Assembly (NCBI GenBank): GCA_039942715.1
Contig: JBDVBY010000003.1
Location: 62,001 to 126,000, forward strand
Reading direction: 5' to 3'
Length of the DNA stretch: 64,000 nucleotides
Source of the DNA: JABDJX01 sp039942715
GTDB lineage: Bacteria; Pseudomonadota; Alphaproteobacteria; Rhodobacterales; Rhodobacteraceae
Made by a program: the position numbers and the translations under genes. Positions 26,344-34,006 of this stretch are shown here, in pieces (the stretch's first letter is position 1; each line of letters begins with the position of its first letter). Under the pieces are notes generated by a model, which was not told the origin of the DNA, ran no database searches, and was given only the letters and a program-made list of their open reading frames with translations.

Positions 26344-27056
26344 GCCGTTACCGTCCAAATCAACGTTTGCGGGCTATCAAGCGATACGGCGCCAAATAGC
26401 GACGTGGCCGATTTGATAACCGCTGGAGTCAAAAATGGCAGCAAAAACCCTAACGCAATGTTAAAACGCGCGTCCCGCTCAAGCCGTTCAACAACGTCTC
26501 CACCGGCCGTGGGGTCAAACGTCGGCAGATTAACCCAAACGTTGAAGCTTCCCCGGCGCAACGGCCAACGATGAATGCGCTGCAAAACAAGGAAAACAGC
26601 TAAGGTCAAAAGCGAAATCAGATAAGCCAGACCGGCGGCGTCCCGGACAAGGTGCACGTGGCTTACCGACGCTTCCGGCGGAAGCATTAGTACGACAAGG
26701 CGTACTGGAGAGTAAGGAAAATCAATGACTTGGCCAATTGTTGCGCCCAACCAGCCTGCAAACTCTGTCATCGCTGTCGGCAGCAAAGAGCCACTGACAA
26801 GGAACGACAGCAATAGAACAGTCAGGAAAAGCGAGCCAAAGCGAATGCGGTTGAAAGGTGGAGCGTCGCGAAACTCGACAAGGCCGGGATAAGTAGAGGC
26901 ATATTCAAAAAAGGTCAGGCCGGCTCCAAACAAGCCGATCAGGGTGACTATCTGGGTGATTTCAGTGGACGTGCCTGGCAAGATCAACGACGGCGTCGCG
27001 ATCAAAATAATTACCAGAAATGCGCGAATGGCCGCGCCTGCCAGACGTGAAATCAC
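26217..27056 (-). CDS. Conserved membrane protein, function unknown
   Basis: A 279-residue protein with about six hydrophobic helices (ISRLAGAAIRAFLVIILIATPSLIL, the VTLIGLFGAGLTFFEYAST, FGSLFLTVLLLSFLVSG, AAGLAYLISLLTLAVFLVL, LGFLLPFLTPAVI and WTVTAWAFLPASLFM regions). The start is GTG after GAGGGG at the usual spacing. I do not recognise a characterised family. Its last 127 bases overlap the coding start of the EEP protein, and the two are likely cotranscribed. A 254-base gap separates it from leuD. Confidence 0.72.
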   Translation of the reverse strand: MISRLAGAAIRAFLVIILIATPSLILPGTSTEITQIVTLIGLFGAGLTFFEYASTYPGLVEFRDAPPFNRIRFGSLFLTVLLLSFLVSGSLLPTAMTEFAGWLGATIGQVIDFPYSPVRLVVLMLPPEASVSHVHLVRDAAGLAYLISLLTLAVFLVLQRIHRWPLRRGSFNVWVNLPTFDPTAGGDVVERLERDARFNIALGFLLPFLTPAVIKSATSLFGAVSLDSPQTLIWTVTAWAFLPASLFMRGIAMGRIAMMITEKRKLSTEDEGNAGLLPV

Positions 27057-27258
27057 TGCACTTGCCCCTCAACACAAGACGCGAACTTTTGTCCGTCACC
27101 CTGCGGTTTTTGTTGGTTCCACCGAATAAGACGGCTTGCCATAGTTTTGCCCCATTTCTGCCGTGTTACAGTCATTTCAGCAATAACCTCTGAAAACTGA
27201 ATGAATTTCTGGGCAATTTCGTGGTCCGAATGGTGCGACTTTGCATCAATTCAGCAAC

Positions 27259-27286
27259 AAAAAAGGGCCATCCAAGCGGATGACCC
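27259..27286 (-). terminator. Rho-independent terminator of leuD
   Basis: A 9-bp stem with one G-T pair on the minus strand (27265-27273 with 27278-27286), an AAGC loop and an A-run (27259-27264) giving a T tail on the minus strand. It is 25 bases past the leuD stop. Confidence 0.82.
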
Positions 27287-27310
27287 AACATTTAGTGGCT
27301 TAGAGGGGGC

Positions 27311-27919
27311 TTAGACCCAAGGGCGTGCGGCAGCAGCTTTTGCTTCGAATGCGTCAATTGCGGGGGCTGCACTCTCAACAGTCAGGCCAATATCGTCCAA
27401 TCCGTTCAGCAAGCAGTGCTTTTTGAACGCATCCACCTCAAAGGCGAACGTCTCTCCGTCAGATGAGGTGATTGTCTGATCAACCAAGTCCACCGAAATG
27501 CGCGCGTTCGCGCCTTTTTCAGCGTCCTTCATCAACACCTCAACCTGCTCAGGCGGCAAAGCGATCGGCAAAATGCCATTCTTGAAGCAGTTGTTATAGA
27601 AAATGTCAGCAAAGCTGGTTGAAATCACGCAGCGAATACCGAAGTCCAGCAAAGCCCATGGCGCGTGTTCGCGGCTTGACCCGCAGCCAAAGTTGTCGCC
27701 GGCCACCAAAATCTCAGCCTCACGATATGCAGGCTTGTTCAGGACGAAATCCTCAACTTCATTACCGTCGCGATCAAAGCGCATTTCGTCGAAAAGATTG
27801 GCGCCAAGGCCAGTGCGCTTAATCGTTTTTAGGAACTGCTTGGGAATGATCATGTCGGTGTCGATATTCACCAAGGGCATTGGTGCTGCTATTCCGGTCA
27901 ACTTTGTAAACTTTTCCAT
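27311..27919 (-). CDS. leuD: 3-isopropylmalate dehydratase small subunit
   Basis: LeuD forms, with LeuC, the [4Fe-4S] isomerase that interconverts 2- and 3-isopropylmalate. The 202 residues contain NIDTDMIIPKQFLKTI near the start and the substrate-specificity loop with GCGSSREHAPWAL. The ATG at 27919 (MEKFTKLTG) fits the family better than the upstream frame to 28021. The partner leuC lies 1.8 kb upstream on the same strand with two PEP-CTERM genes between, an unusual arrangement. Confidence 0.94.
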   Translation of the reverse strand: MEKFTKLTGIAAPMPLVNIDTDMIIPKQFLKTIKRTGLGANLFDEMRFDRDGNEVEDFVLNKPAYREAEILVAGDNFGCGSSREHAPWALLDFGIRCVISTSFADIFYNNCFKNGILPIALPPEQVEVLMKDAEKGANARISVDLVDQTITSSDGETFAFEVDAFKKHCLLNGLDDIGLTVESAAPAIDAFEAKAAAARPWV

Positions 27920-28038
27920 TCCGCGCGCGTCCTTTCGCATAAAGCCGCTCCGTTTTGCCCCATGCCCCACGCCCTTGCAAGGGCCAAACAGCAAAAGGGG
28001 GCCGCAAAGCCCCCTGTTCATCGCGAAAACCGTAAACT

Positions 28039-28746
28039 TTACTTCCGCCGACGGCGCACCATGGCGATGCCAGCAAGTCCGCCTAGCAACAGCATGCCAC
28101 TGGCAGGGAGCGGCACCTCTGTTGGCACTACGCGGAAGCTACCCAAAAGATGCGCCTCGTTGGTTGCATTCTCTTCGGTCCAGAAACTGGTCATCAGCTC
28201 ACCTTCGTGCTGAAAGCCGGTGATGTCCAAAACATAAGTAACACCGTCAATATCAAAGGTCTCTGATTGAGCGTCGTTCAGTGTCGCTGAGACCAGATCA
28301 GCGCAGCCGAACGAATTGTTAACGCCCACACGCTGCCCATCGCCATTGGCGCACACAGACGCTTCGTTATGGGTTTCCCAGTGATCGAAGCTGAACACAG
28401 TCGTGATCGCGTCGGAAACGCCCTCAATCATAAAGCTCAGCGCCAAATCAACGTTGGTCAATCCAGGAGCCAGAATTGGGAAGTTAAGGTGCGTAAACGT
28501 GCCTAGAACAAAAGACGTTTCGTCGAGCACCGTCATATCGCCTGACGGGTCAAAGTCATACCCAGATGGCCCATTGTCATACGCAGGAGCGCCCCAACGT
28601 ATTTGGTTGGTTCCCTCACCATCAACGCTCGGGGTCGCGTTTTGCCAAACACCATCAATTGAATTTATAGATAAGCTTGCTGCCATTGCCGGCGACGCAA
28701 AACCAAGAGCGGCGATAAAGCCAGCGGCTGCGAATTTAAACATCAT
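28039..28746 (-). CDS. THxN family VPLPA-CTERM exported protein, copy 1
   Basis: A 235-residue exported protein. A signal peptide (FAAAGFIAALGFASPAMA) is followed by a beta-rich domain with the GTFTHLNFPI motif that names the THxN family, and a C-terminal sorting signal: VPLPASGMLLLGGLAGIAM then RRRRK, the pattern of VPLPA-CTERM proteins processed by the exosortase/archaeosortase-type XrtW system. The function is unknown; such proteins are usually attached to the surface or matrix. The ATG at 28746 is preceded by GGAG. It is a paralogue of the next gene upstream (28897-29619), about 40 percent identical by eye. Confidence 0.85.
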   Translation of the reverse strand: MMFKFAAAGFIAALGFASPAMAASLSINSIDGVWQNATPSVDGEGTNQIRWGAPAYDNGPSGYDFDPSGDMTVLDETSFVLGTFTHLNFPILAPGLTNVDLALSFMIEGVSDAITTVFSFDHWETHNEASVCANGDGQRVGVNNSFGCADLVSATLNDAQSETFDIDGVTYVLDITGFQHEGELMTSFWTEENATNEAHLLGSFRVVPTEVPLPASGMLLLGGLAGIAMVRRRRK

Positions 28747-28875
28747 ACCAATTACTCCAATTGCCACGCACAAATGTGGCTTTCCGATCACTTAAAAGAC
28801 ATATAGTTGCCTTATTTGAGAAAAACAAGGATGCCGCAGCGTGACGAAATCACTGTCACCACACTGCAACACTTG

Positions 28876-28890
28876 TTAACAGTCTGTTAA
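28876..28890. promoter_or_regulatory. Candidate CtrA site TTAA-N7-TTAA
   Basis: TTAA at 28876-28879 and TTAA at 28887-28890 are seven bases apart and each is followed by C, matching the CtrA consensus TTAAC-N6-TTAAC. It is 130 bases upstream of the first THxN gene, in the short gap after the second THxN gene. Confidence 0.5.
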
Positions 28891-28896
28891 CCTTAA

Positions 28897-29619
28897 TTAA
28901 TTCCGGGTTTTGTGGCGATTCCGCTGCAACCCAAGCACCCCTAGCCCGCCCAATAGAAGTAACGCGGTTGCTGGAAGCGGCACCTCAGTAGGGTCCACCA
29001 AGGTGAAAATCGCGATCAGTTCTGCTGAATTTGCGCGATCTTCTTCCGTCCAGAATGTATCAAACAGACGCTCGTCGTACTGAAACCCCGAGATATCAAG
29101 CTGATAGGTCTGCCCATCAATGCTGAACATCTCAGACTTCGCCTCATTGCGCGTTGCACTGACGTTATCCGCACACCCATTTACGTTCACACCCACACCT
29201 TGCGCTGCGCCGTTCGCGCAATTTGCAGGCTCGTTGAACGTCTCAAAATGTTCGAAAGAAAACGTTGTGTTGATCACCTGTTCTACACCAGCGATCGCAA
29301 ATTCAACCGCTAGATCAGCTGCTTCAAGCAAAACGCCGGTGATGGGAAAGTTCAGGTGAGTAAAGGTCCCAAGGACAAAACTGGCCCCGTCCTCAACATC
29401 AAATGGTGTCTGAGATGCGTCAAAAGCATATCCGCTTTGGCGCGTTGCACCCCGCGCAGGTGTGCCCCAGCGCAGATCAGTTGTTCCAATGCCGTCAACG
29501 ACAGGTTGGCTGGTTGACCAGATGCCGTCCACACCGTTGATAGTGAGAGATGCCGCTGTTGCGGGAGCCGCGATACAAAGTGCAGCCGCAACCGCCGACA
29601 AATGTCGGATGATTTTCAT
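28897..29619 (-). CDS. THxN family VPLPA-CTERM exported protein, copy 2
   Basis: A 240-residue paralogue of the gene at 28039. It has the signal peptide (HLSAVAAALCIAAPATA), the FVLGTFTHLNFPI motif, conserved ANCANG and GCADxVSAT cysteine-containing segments, the FWTEE pattern and the C-terminal EVPLPATALLLLGGLGVLGLQR sorting signal read in parts. The ATG at 29619 follows AAGGAAGAG. The two genes are probably a tandem duplication, both directed away from leuC. No exosortase gene is in this window. Confidence 0.85.
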   Translation of the reverse strand: MKIIRHLSAVAAALCIAAPATAASLTINGVDGIWSTSQPVVDGIGTTDLRWGTPARGATRQSGYAFDASQTPFDVEDGASFVLGTFTHLNFPITGVLLEAADLAVEFAIAGVEQVINTTFSFEHFETFNEPANCANGAAQGVGVNVNGCADNVSATRNEAKSEMFSIDGQTYQLDISGFQYDERLFDTFWTEEDRANSAELIAIFTLVDPTEVPLPATALLLLGGLGVLGLQRNRHKTRN

Positions 29620-29758
29620 TGCTCTTCCTTTCTCAATGGCCCCTGCTTTTTTAGCGCAGGTTCACCTTGGAAAGAGCCTTAGCAGCCCGCTGAGCCAGGT
29701 TGCAGCAGCCCGCCGCCCACTACACGCGGAGGACTGCCGAAAGTGGCTTCAATGACAC

Positions 29759-31168
29759 TTACAAAAGGTCGCGCACATCCGTCAGCTTGCCTGTAATTGC
29801 AGCAGCTGCCGCCATTCCAGGCGAAACAAGGTGCGTGCGTCCCTTATACCCCTGACGTCCTTCAAAATTGCGGTTCGAAGTAGACACACAGCGCTCGCCT
29901 TCGCTTAACTGATCAGGGTTCATCGCCAAACACATCGAACAGCCCGCAAGACGCCATTCAAACCCGGCCTCTTTAAAGATATCCGCCAAGCCCTCTTCCT
30001 CGGCTTGCGCGCGCACAAGGCCGGAGCCCGGCACAACCATGGCCCGAAGGCCCTCGGCAATCTTCTTGCCCTTCACCAACTCAGCCACAACACGCAAATC
30101 CTCGATCCGCCCATTGGTGCACGACCCGATAAAGACCGTATCAATCTTGATATCCGTCAGTTTTTGGCCCGGTGTCAGCCCCATATAGTCAAGCGACCTC
30201 TGCGCCGCCTCAACCTTGCCGCCTTCAAAACTGGCCGGATCAGGCACGGCATCCGTGATTGGCAGAACATCCTCAGGCGACGTGCCCCAGGTCACAACAG
30301 GTGCGATGTCTTCGCCTTTGAGCGTGATCACCATGTCCCAGTGCGCGTCATCGTCGGAATAAAGCGTTTTCCAATATTCCATCGCCATTTCCCACTCTCC
30401 ACCCTTTGGCGCATGGGGGCGACCTTTGACGTACTCGTAAGTTTTCTCATCCGGCGCGATCAGCCCGGCGCGTGCGCCACCCTCAATCGCCATGTTGCAA
30501 ACGGTCATCCGCCCTTCCATCGACAGATCGCGGATCGCCTCGCCGCAGTACTCAATCACATACCCTGTGCCACCTGCGGTCCCAGTCTTCCCAATCACGC
30601 TAAGCGTGATGTCTTTCGCCGTCACACCCGGGCGCAGCTTGCCAGTGATCTCGACCTTCATGTTCTTGGATTTCTTCTGGATCAGCGTTTGTGTTGCCAA
30701 AACATGCTCGACCTCAGACGTCCCAATCCCATGCGCCAGCGCTCCAAAAGCCCCATGCGTCGCCGTATGGCTATCACCACACACCACAGTCATTCCCGGC
30801 AAAGTCCACCCCTGCTCAGGTCCAACAATATGCACGATCCCTTGGCGAATATCGCTCACCGGATAGTAGTGAATGCCAAAATCCTTGGCGTTCTTGTCCA
30901 GTGCCGCAACCTGAATGCGACTGTCTTCCGTCATATTCGCCGGATCATTGCGCCCCGGCGTCGTTGGCACATTGTGGTCCGGCACAGCAATCGTCTTTTC
31001 CGGCGCGCGTACCTTGCGACCCGCCATCCGCAATCCTTCAAAGGCCTGCGGGCTTGTCACTTCGTGCACAAGATGGCGATCAATATATAGGCGGCAGGTG
31101 CCATCCTCAGCGGCGTGGGCCACGTGATCATCCCAGATTTTATCATAAAGCGTGCGAGGTGCGGACAT
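29759..31168 (-). CDS. leuC: 3-isopropylmalate dehydratase large subunit
   Basis: LeuC carries the [4Fe-4S] cluster of isopropylmalate isomerase. The 469 residues include the cluster cysteines in IGSCTNGRIEDL and the AGCSMCLAMNPDQL pair, the HIVGPEQG and GDSHTATHGAFGALAHGIGTSEVEH segments (read in parts) and a conserved RTLYDKIWDDHV start. The ATG at 31168 is preceded by AAGGAAA. The 309-base leader upstream contains a 28-codon small ORF and a weak hairpin with a T run. LeuD is 1.8 kb further on. Confidence 0.95.
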   Translation of the reverse strand: MSAPRTLYDKIWDDHVAHAAEDGTCRLYIDRHLVHEVTSPQAFEGLRMAGRKVRAPEKTIAVPDHNVPTTPGRNDPANMTEDSRIQVAALDKNAKDFGIHYYPVSDIRQGIVHIVGPEQGWTLPGMTVVCGDSHTATHGAFGALAHGIGTSEVEHVLATQTLIQKKSKNMKVEITGKLRPGVTAKDITLSVIGKTGTAGGTGYVIEYCGEAIRDLSMEGRMTVCNMAIEGGARAGLIAPDEKTYEYVKGRPHAPKGGEWEMAMEYWKTLYSDDDAHWDMVITLKGEDIAPVVTWGTSPEDVLPITDAVPDPASFEGGKVEAAQRSLDYMGLTPGQKLTDIKIDTVFIGSCTNGRIEDLRVVAELVKGKKIAEGLRAMVVPGSGLVRAQAEEEGLADIFKEAGFEWRLAGCSMCLAMNPDQLSEGERCVSTSNRNFEGRQGYKGRTHLVSPGMAAAAAITGKLTDVRDLL

Positions 31169-31232
31169 TTGGAGTTTCCTTAGAAAAAAGAAGAAGAGCC
31201 CAATGGGGCGGACAAGGATGAAGGGCCACGCG

Positions 31233-31319
31233 TTAGATGCGGGAAAGCAAACGGGTACAAGCGCCAAAAAAGCGCTCGCGCAGCCGTGCACGGTCATCCA
31301 TGTCAAAATAAATCATCAT
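31233..31319 (-). CDS. Candidate leader peptide upstream of leuC
   Basis: A 28-residue ORF starting ATG-ATG close to the predicted transcription start of leuC and ending 64 bases before the leuC ATG. It is rich in arginine, with three leucine codons near the end, and has no evident SD. It is a prediction from position alone. Confidence 0.25.
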   Translation of the reverse strand: MMIYFDMDDRARLRERFFGACTRLLSRI

Positions 31320-31376
31320 CGCACCGTCAGATACAGGCCCAACGCGTGTAAAACAAGAGAGGTGTAAGACGTAAAT

Positions 31377-31404
31377 CGGCCCCGCCATGCGGGTGACGGG
31401 GCCG
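31377..31404 (-). terminator. Hairpin downstream of apt, likely terminator
   Basis: An 8-bp perfect GC stem (31377-31384 CGGCCCCG with 31397-31404) with a 12-base loop. The minus-strand tail is only ATTTA. It is 74 bases past the apt stop. Confidence 0.55.
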
Positions 31405-31477
31405 TTTGTTACTCGTGATGTGCACTGCGTGATTTGCAAATCATGACCCTGATACGGCGCAGTTCCTAACGAAGCGT

Positions 31478-32020
31478 TTACGCTCCCTCAAATTCGCATA
31501 AGACATGCACGTCCATTCCCAACGCCTCAATCTTGGCTCGGCCGCCAAGTTCGGGAAGATCAATGATAAACGCACACCCAATAATATCTCCACCCATCTG
31601 TTCGATCAGCTTGATTCCTGCCTCGGCAGTCCCACCTGTGGCCAGCAAATCGTCCACCACCAGAATCTTTTCACCCGGTTGGATCGCGTCATCATGCACT
31701 TCCATCACCGCCTCGCCGTATTCCAGCGTATATTCCTGGCGCATGGTGTTGCCCGGCAGCTTGCCCGCCTTGCGAATAGGCACAAATCCGACAGAAAGCT
31801 GATGCGCAATCGCGCCACCCACAATAAACCCGCGCGCCTCAAGGCCAACAACCTTATCAATCCGCTCACCAGCATAGGGGTGCAACAGCTGATCAATGCA
31901 AATTCGAAACCCACGCGGATCGGCAAAAAGTGTCGTCACATCTCGAAACATAATCCCGTCATGGGGAAAATCCGGAATCGTGCGGATGTAGTCTTTGACG
32001 GATTTCTTTCGGTCGTTCAT
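31478..32020 (-). CDS. apt: Adenine phosphoribosyltransferase
   Basis: Apt salvages adenine with PRPP to AMP. The 180 residues contain DYIRTIPDFPHDGIMFRDV, the EARGFIVGG loop, and the PRPP-binding motif ILVVDDLLATGGTA. The ATG at 32020 follows AGGATACC; the longer frame to 32083 is unlikely. It is divergent from the DsbA-like gene with 63 bases between the starts. Nearby mtnP yields adenine from methylthioadenosine, which Apt can reuse; that link is inference from position. Confidence 0.94.
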   Translation of the reverse strand: MNDRKKSVKDYIRTIPDFPHDGIMFRDVTTLFADPRGFRICIDQLLHPYAGERIDKVVGLEARGFIVGGAIAHQLSVGFVPIRKAGKLPGNTMRQEYTLEYGEAVMEVHDDAIQPGEKILVVDDLLATGGTAEAGIKLIEQMGGDIIGCAFIIDLPELGGRAKIEALGMDVHVLCEFEGA

Positions 32021-32083
32021 CAGGTATCCTATCTTCGCATCAGACGCGTCATACAGACGCCATATGGGTGAAAAGGCAAGCAA

Positions 32084-32824
32084 GTGGAAACGCGCAAAAC
32101 AAATCGCCGGAACCTGCTTGCACTTGGCGCAGGTTTGGCTGCCGTCGCCACAGGCTGGCAGTTTTGGCTGGGGCGCGAGACACCGTTGCAGTTTGAGCCC
32201 ATACCAAACCTGCCCAACTGGCGACGTATCGCTTTTGAGGGCGTAACTGGGTCAGGCGGCAGTGCCACAAACGCCGTCTTTGTCGGGCTCGATGACTCTG
32301 AACCATTTGCACCCCTTTCGGCTAACGCGCTTTGCGCCATGCTTTATCCCATCCAAGGCAAAGGCATACCGGCCGCCATTTTCACAGACGTTAACTGTCC
32401 GAACTGTGCCAGCCTCGAGGCAAAGCTCAAACGTCGCAACGATCAACTCGATTTGAACTGGCACGACCTTCCTCTTCTCGGACCAACCTCCGAGACCGCC
32501 GCGCGCGCAATGGTGGCAGGTGATTTGCAGGCAAATGGCGCTGCCTTTCGTGCGGCCATTCTAAACACCAGCCCTGGGCGACTGATGCCGGCTGTTCTTA
32601 GCAATTTGGCCCGGCAAAATGGCCTAGATGGCGATCGCCTATTGGCCGATATGGACAGCGACACCGTCACAACCGCTCTAAAAGAAAACCGCCGCGCTGC
32701 CGAAACACTAGGCGTTTGGGGTACCCCCGGCTTTACTATCGGGCGCACCTTCGTTTTGGGCGACATGCATGATGATGTGCTTGATCAATTGATCCTTCAA
32801 GAGTCTCAGGGCACCGTCTGCTAA
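32084..32824 (+). CDS. DsbA-like thioredoxin-fold protein, exported
   Basis: A 246-residue protein with a twin-arginine-like signal (TNRRNLLALGAG followed by a hydrophobic run), so it probably acts in the periplasm. The DsbA-type thioredoxin domain has the redox motif DVNCPNC (CPNC) and the cis-proline segment VWGTPGFTIG. It may oxidise or isomerise disulfides. The start is GTG at 32084 with AGGCAAG upstream. Directly after the stop are a Roseobacter-type repeat and a palindrome. Function beyond the fold is unknown. Confidence 0.85.
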   Translation: METRKTNRRNLLALGAGLAAVATGWQFWLGRETPLQFEPIPNLPNWRRIAFEGVTGSGGSATNAVFVGLDDSEPFAPLSANALCAMLYPIQGKGIPAAIFTDVNCPNCASLEAKLKRRNDQLDLNWHDLPLLGPTSETAARAMVAGDLQANGAAFRAAILNTSPGRLMPAVLSNLARQNGLDGDRLLADMDSDTVTTALKENRRAAETLGVWGTPGFTIGRTFVLGDMHDDVLDQLILQESQGTVC

Positions 32825-32826
32825 CC

Positions 32827-32848
32827 CTTCATCTATTGACAAATACTC
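32827..32848 (-). repeat. Intergenic repeat, copy A (GAGTATTT-N6-AGATGAAG)
   Basis: On the minus strand this 22-base element reads GAGTATTT, six variable bases, then AGATGAAG. The same pattern occurs at 53789-53810 on the plus strand with all 16 flanking bases identical. Both lie at 3' ends of genes. The form is familiar from Roseobacter genomes as a dispersed short repeat. Confidence 0.6.
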
Positions 32849-32855
32849 CGGGGGT

Positions 32856-32874
32856 CTGGGGGTGGAACCCCCAG
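32856..32874. repeat. Palindrome CTGGGGGT-GGA-ACCCCCAG
   Basis: An 8-bp perfect stem with a three-base loop, directly after repeat copy A, between the DsbA-like and mtnP stop codons. No T run follows on either strand, so it is a repeat-like hairpin rather than a clear terminator, though it could slow transcription of either convergent gene. Confidence 0.6.
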
Positions 32875-32900
32875 TTGATCGACGCCAAAGGCGGCGAACC

Positions 32901-33776
32901 CTAAAGCACGCGCCCCGCCACAGCATCCAACTTTGCCACCAATTCAGGATCTCGATTATCGGGCTGCGTCATCACCGCAAACTCCAGCGCACGATCACAT
33001 CCATGATTGCAGGCATCGCGCGCCGTCCCCAACCTCTCTGGCAAGCCAGCCGCCAGCCCACGGCCTTTTTCAGCGTTGCCCATGAGCGTCTTGATAATTT
33101 CAGTTACATCCACCTCACCATGATCAGGGTGCCAGCTGTCATAATCGGTGATCATCGCCACGGATGCGTAGCAAAGCTCAGCTTCACGTGCCAATTTCGC
33201 CTCTGGCATATTGGTCATCCCGATCACATCAGCGCCCCAAACTTCGCGATACATCTTGGATTCCGCCAGTGTCGAAAACTGCGGCCCCTCCATCGCAAGA
33301 TACGTGCCCCCATCATGCACTTTGGCCCCAGCAGCCCGGGCCGCCGACGCACACTGCGCGCCCAACCGCCCACAGGTTGGATGCGCCACACTCACATGCG
33401 CCACGCAGCCTGAGCCGAAAAAGCTTTTCTCGCGCGCAAACGTGCGATCAATAAACTGATCGACAATCACGAAATCCCCTGGAACCATCTCATCGCGAAA
33501 CGACCCACAGGCCGACACGCTGATCACATCCGTCACACCAATACGCTTTAACGCATCAATATTGGCACGATACGGCACCGTTGTGGGCGTAAGTACATGC
33601 CCACGCCCATGACGGGGCAGAAACGCCATCTCAACCCCATTTAGCGATCCGCGCAAAATCTGATCAGAAGGCGCACCCCAGGGGCTTTCAACGCTGACCC
33701 ATTCGGCCCCGTCCAAGCCGTCAATCTCGTAAATGCCGCTGCCGCCGATCACGCCGATCATGGTGGTATCGCTCAT
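32901..33776 (-). CDS. mtnP: S-methyl-5'-thioadenosine phosphorylase
   Basis: MtnP cleaves methylthioadenosine to adenine and methylthioribose-1-phosphate in the methionine salvage pathway. The 291 residues show the IGVIGGSGIYEIDGL start, LPRHGRGH, the VSACGSFRDEMVPGDFVIVDQ segment and the PQFSTLAES and GMTNMPEAKLAREAELCYA motifs, read in parts. The ATG at 33776 is where homology begins. Upstream, a 336-base gap holds a candidate small RNA that terminates about 95 bases before this gene. Confidence 0.93.
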   Translation of the reverse strand: MSDTTMIGVIGGSGIYEIDGLDGAEWVSVESPWGAPSDQILRGSLNGVEMAFLPRHGRGHVLTPTTVPYRANIDALKRIGVTDVISVSACGSFRDEMVPGDFVIVDQFIDRTFAREKSFFGSGCVAHVSVAHPTCGRLGAQCASAARAAGAKVHDGGTYLAMEGPQFSTLAESKMYREVWGADVIGMTNMPEAKLAREAELCYASVAMITDYDSWHPDHGEVDVTEIIKTLMGNAEKGRGLAAGLPERLGTARDACNHGCDRALEFAVMTQPDNRDPELVAKLDAVAGRVL

Positions 33777-33871
33777 GGATGTGCCCCTTGGTCCAAAATC
33801 TCGCAAGACACTGCCAAGTTGCGCGTTAAGACGCAACCAACGCAGCGTACGCTAGGGCAAAAGCGCATACG

Positions 33872-33897
33872 AAAAAGCCCCTGACAACGCAGAGGCT
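33872..33897 (-). terminator. Rho-independent terminator of the candidate small RNA
   Basis: An 8-bp stem with one G-T pair (33876-33883 with 33890-33897) followed on the minus strand by five T bases. It points toward mtnP but no minus-strand protein gene ends within 550 bases upstream, so it terminates a separate transcript. Confidence 0.75.
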
Positions 33898-33973
33898 CAT
33901 TCGTGGCAACGATAGGGTGGGTTCCCTGATACCGCAGGCTGGGTGGGGGCTGTTGAATCTGCGGCATCAGGGA
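33872..33973 (-). ncRNA. Candidate small RNA, about 102 nt
   Basis: Three signals line up on the minus strand: a promoter (TTGTCA, 16 bases, ACAATA at 34006-33979), a 5' hairpin of 15 bp with one G-T pair (arms 33959-33973 and 33923-33937) and a terminator hairpin with a T run ending at 33872. The 21-nt loop of the first hairpin and the single-stranded linker both contain C-rich segments (CCCCCACCC and CCCACCC) that could pair with Shine-Dalgarno sequences of mRNAs. No protein frame fits. I cannot assign it to a named RNA family; it lacks the SRP RNA core and the large 6S bubble. Confidence 0.6.
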
Positions 33974-33978
33974 TAGCG

Positions 33979-34006
33979 TATTGTCGCTACAGGTTCTGAA
34001 TGACAA
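33979..34006 (-). promoter_or_regulatory. Promoter of the candidate small RNA
   Basis: On the minus strand TTGTCA (34001-34006) is the -35, 16 bases of spacer follow, then ACAATA (33979-33984) as -10. The predicted start lies at about 33973, at the first base of the 5' hairpin. Confidence 0.55.

Larger units (their letters stand above)
31169..31477. other. leuC leader region
   Basis: This 309-base gap holds the apt terminator at 31377-31404, a possible promoter on the minus strand (TTGTTT, 17 bases, TATCTG, about 31331-31360), a 28-codon ORF (31233-31319) and, at 31188-31207, a short GCCC/GGGC hairpin followed by a T-rich minus-strand run just before leuC. This resembles an attenuator layout, but the hairpin stem is only 4 bp. 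Confidence 0.45.

Noticed and set aside
27057..27310. RNA gene or riboswitch in front of the membrane protein gene
   Set aside because: Only the leuD terminator is recognisable; no conserved riboswitch fold or tRNA-like sequence is seen.
30005..31090. Long plus-strand ORF (361 codons) opposite leuC
   Set aside because: It is a GC-shadow of leuC, which has complete family motifs; the translated sequence is low-complexity His/Arg/Pro-rich with no SD.
33900..33973. SRP (4.5S) RNA or 6S RNA
   Set aside because: The conserved SRP GGAAGCAGCC-type core and the large 6S central bubble are not present; the RNA is too short for 6S.
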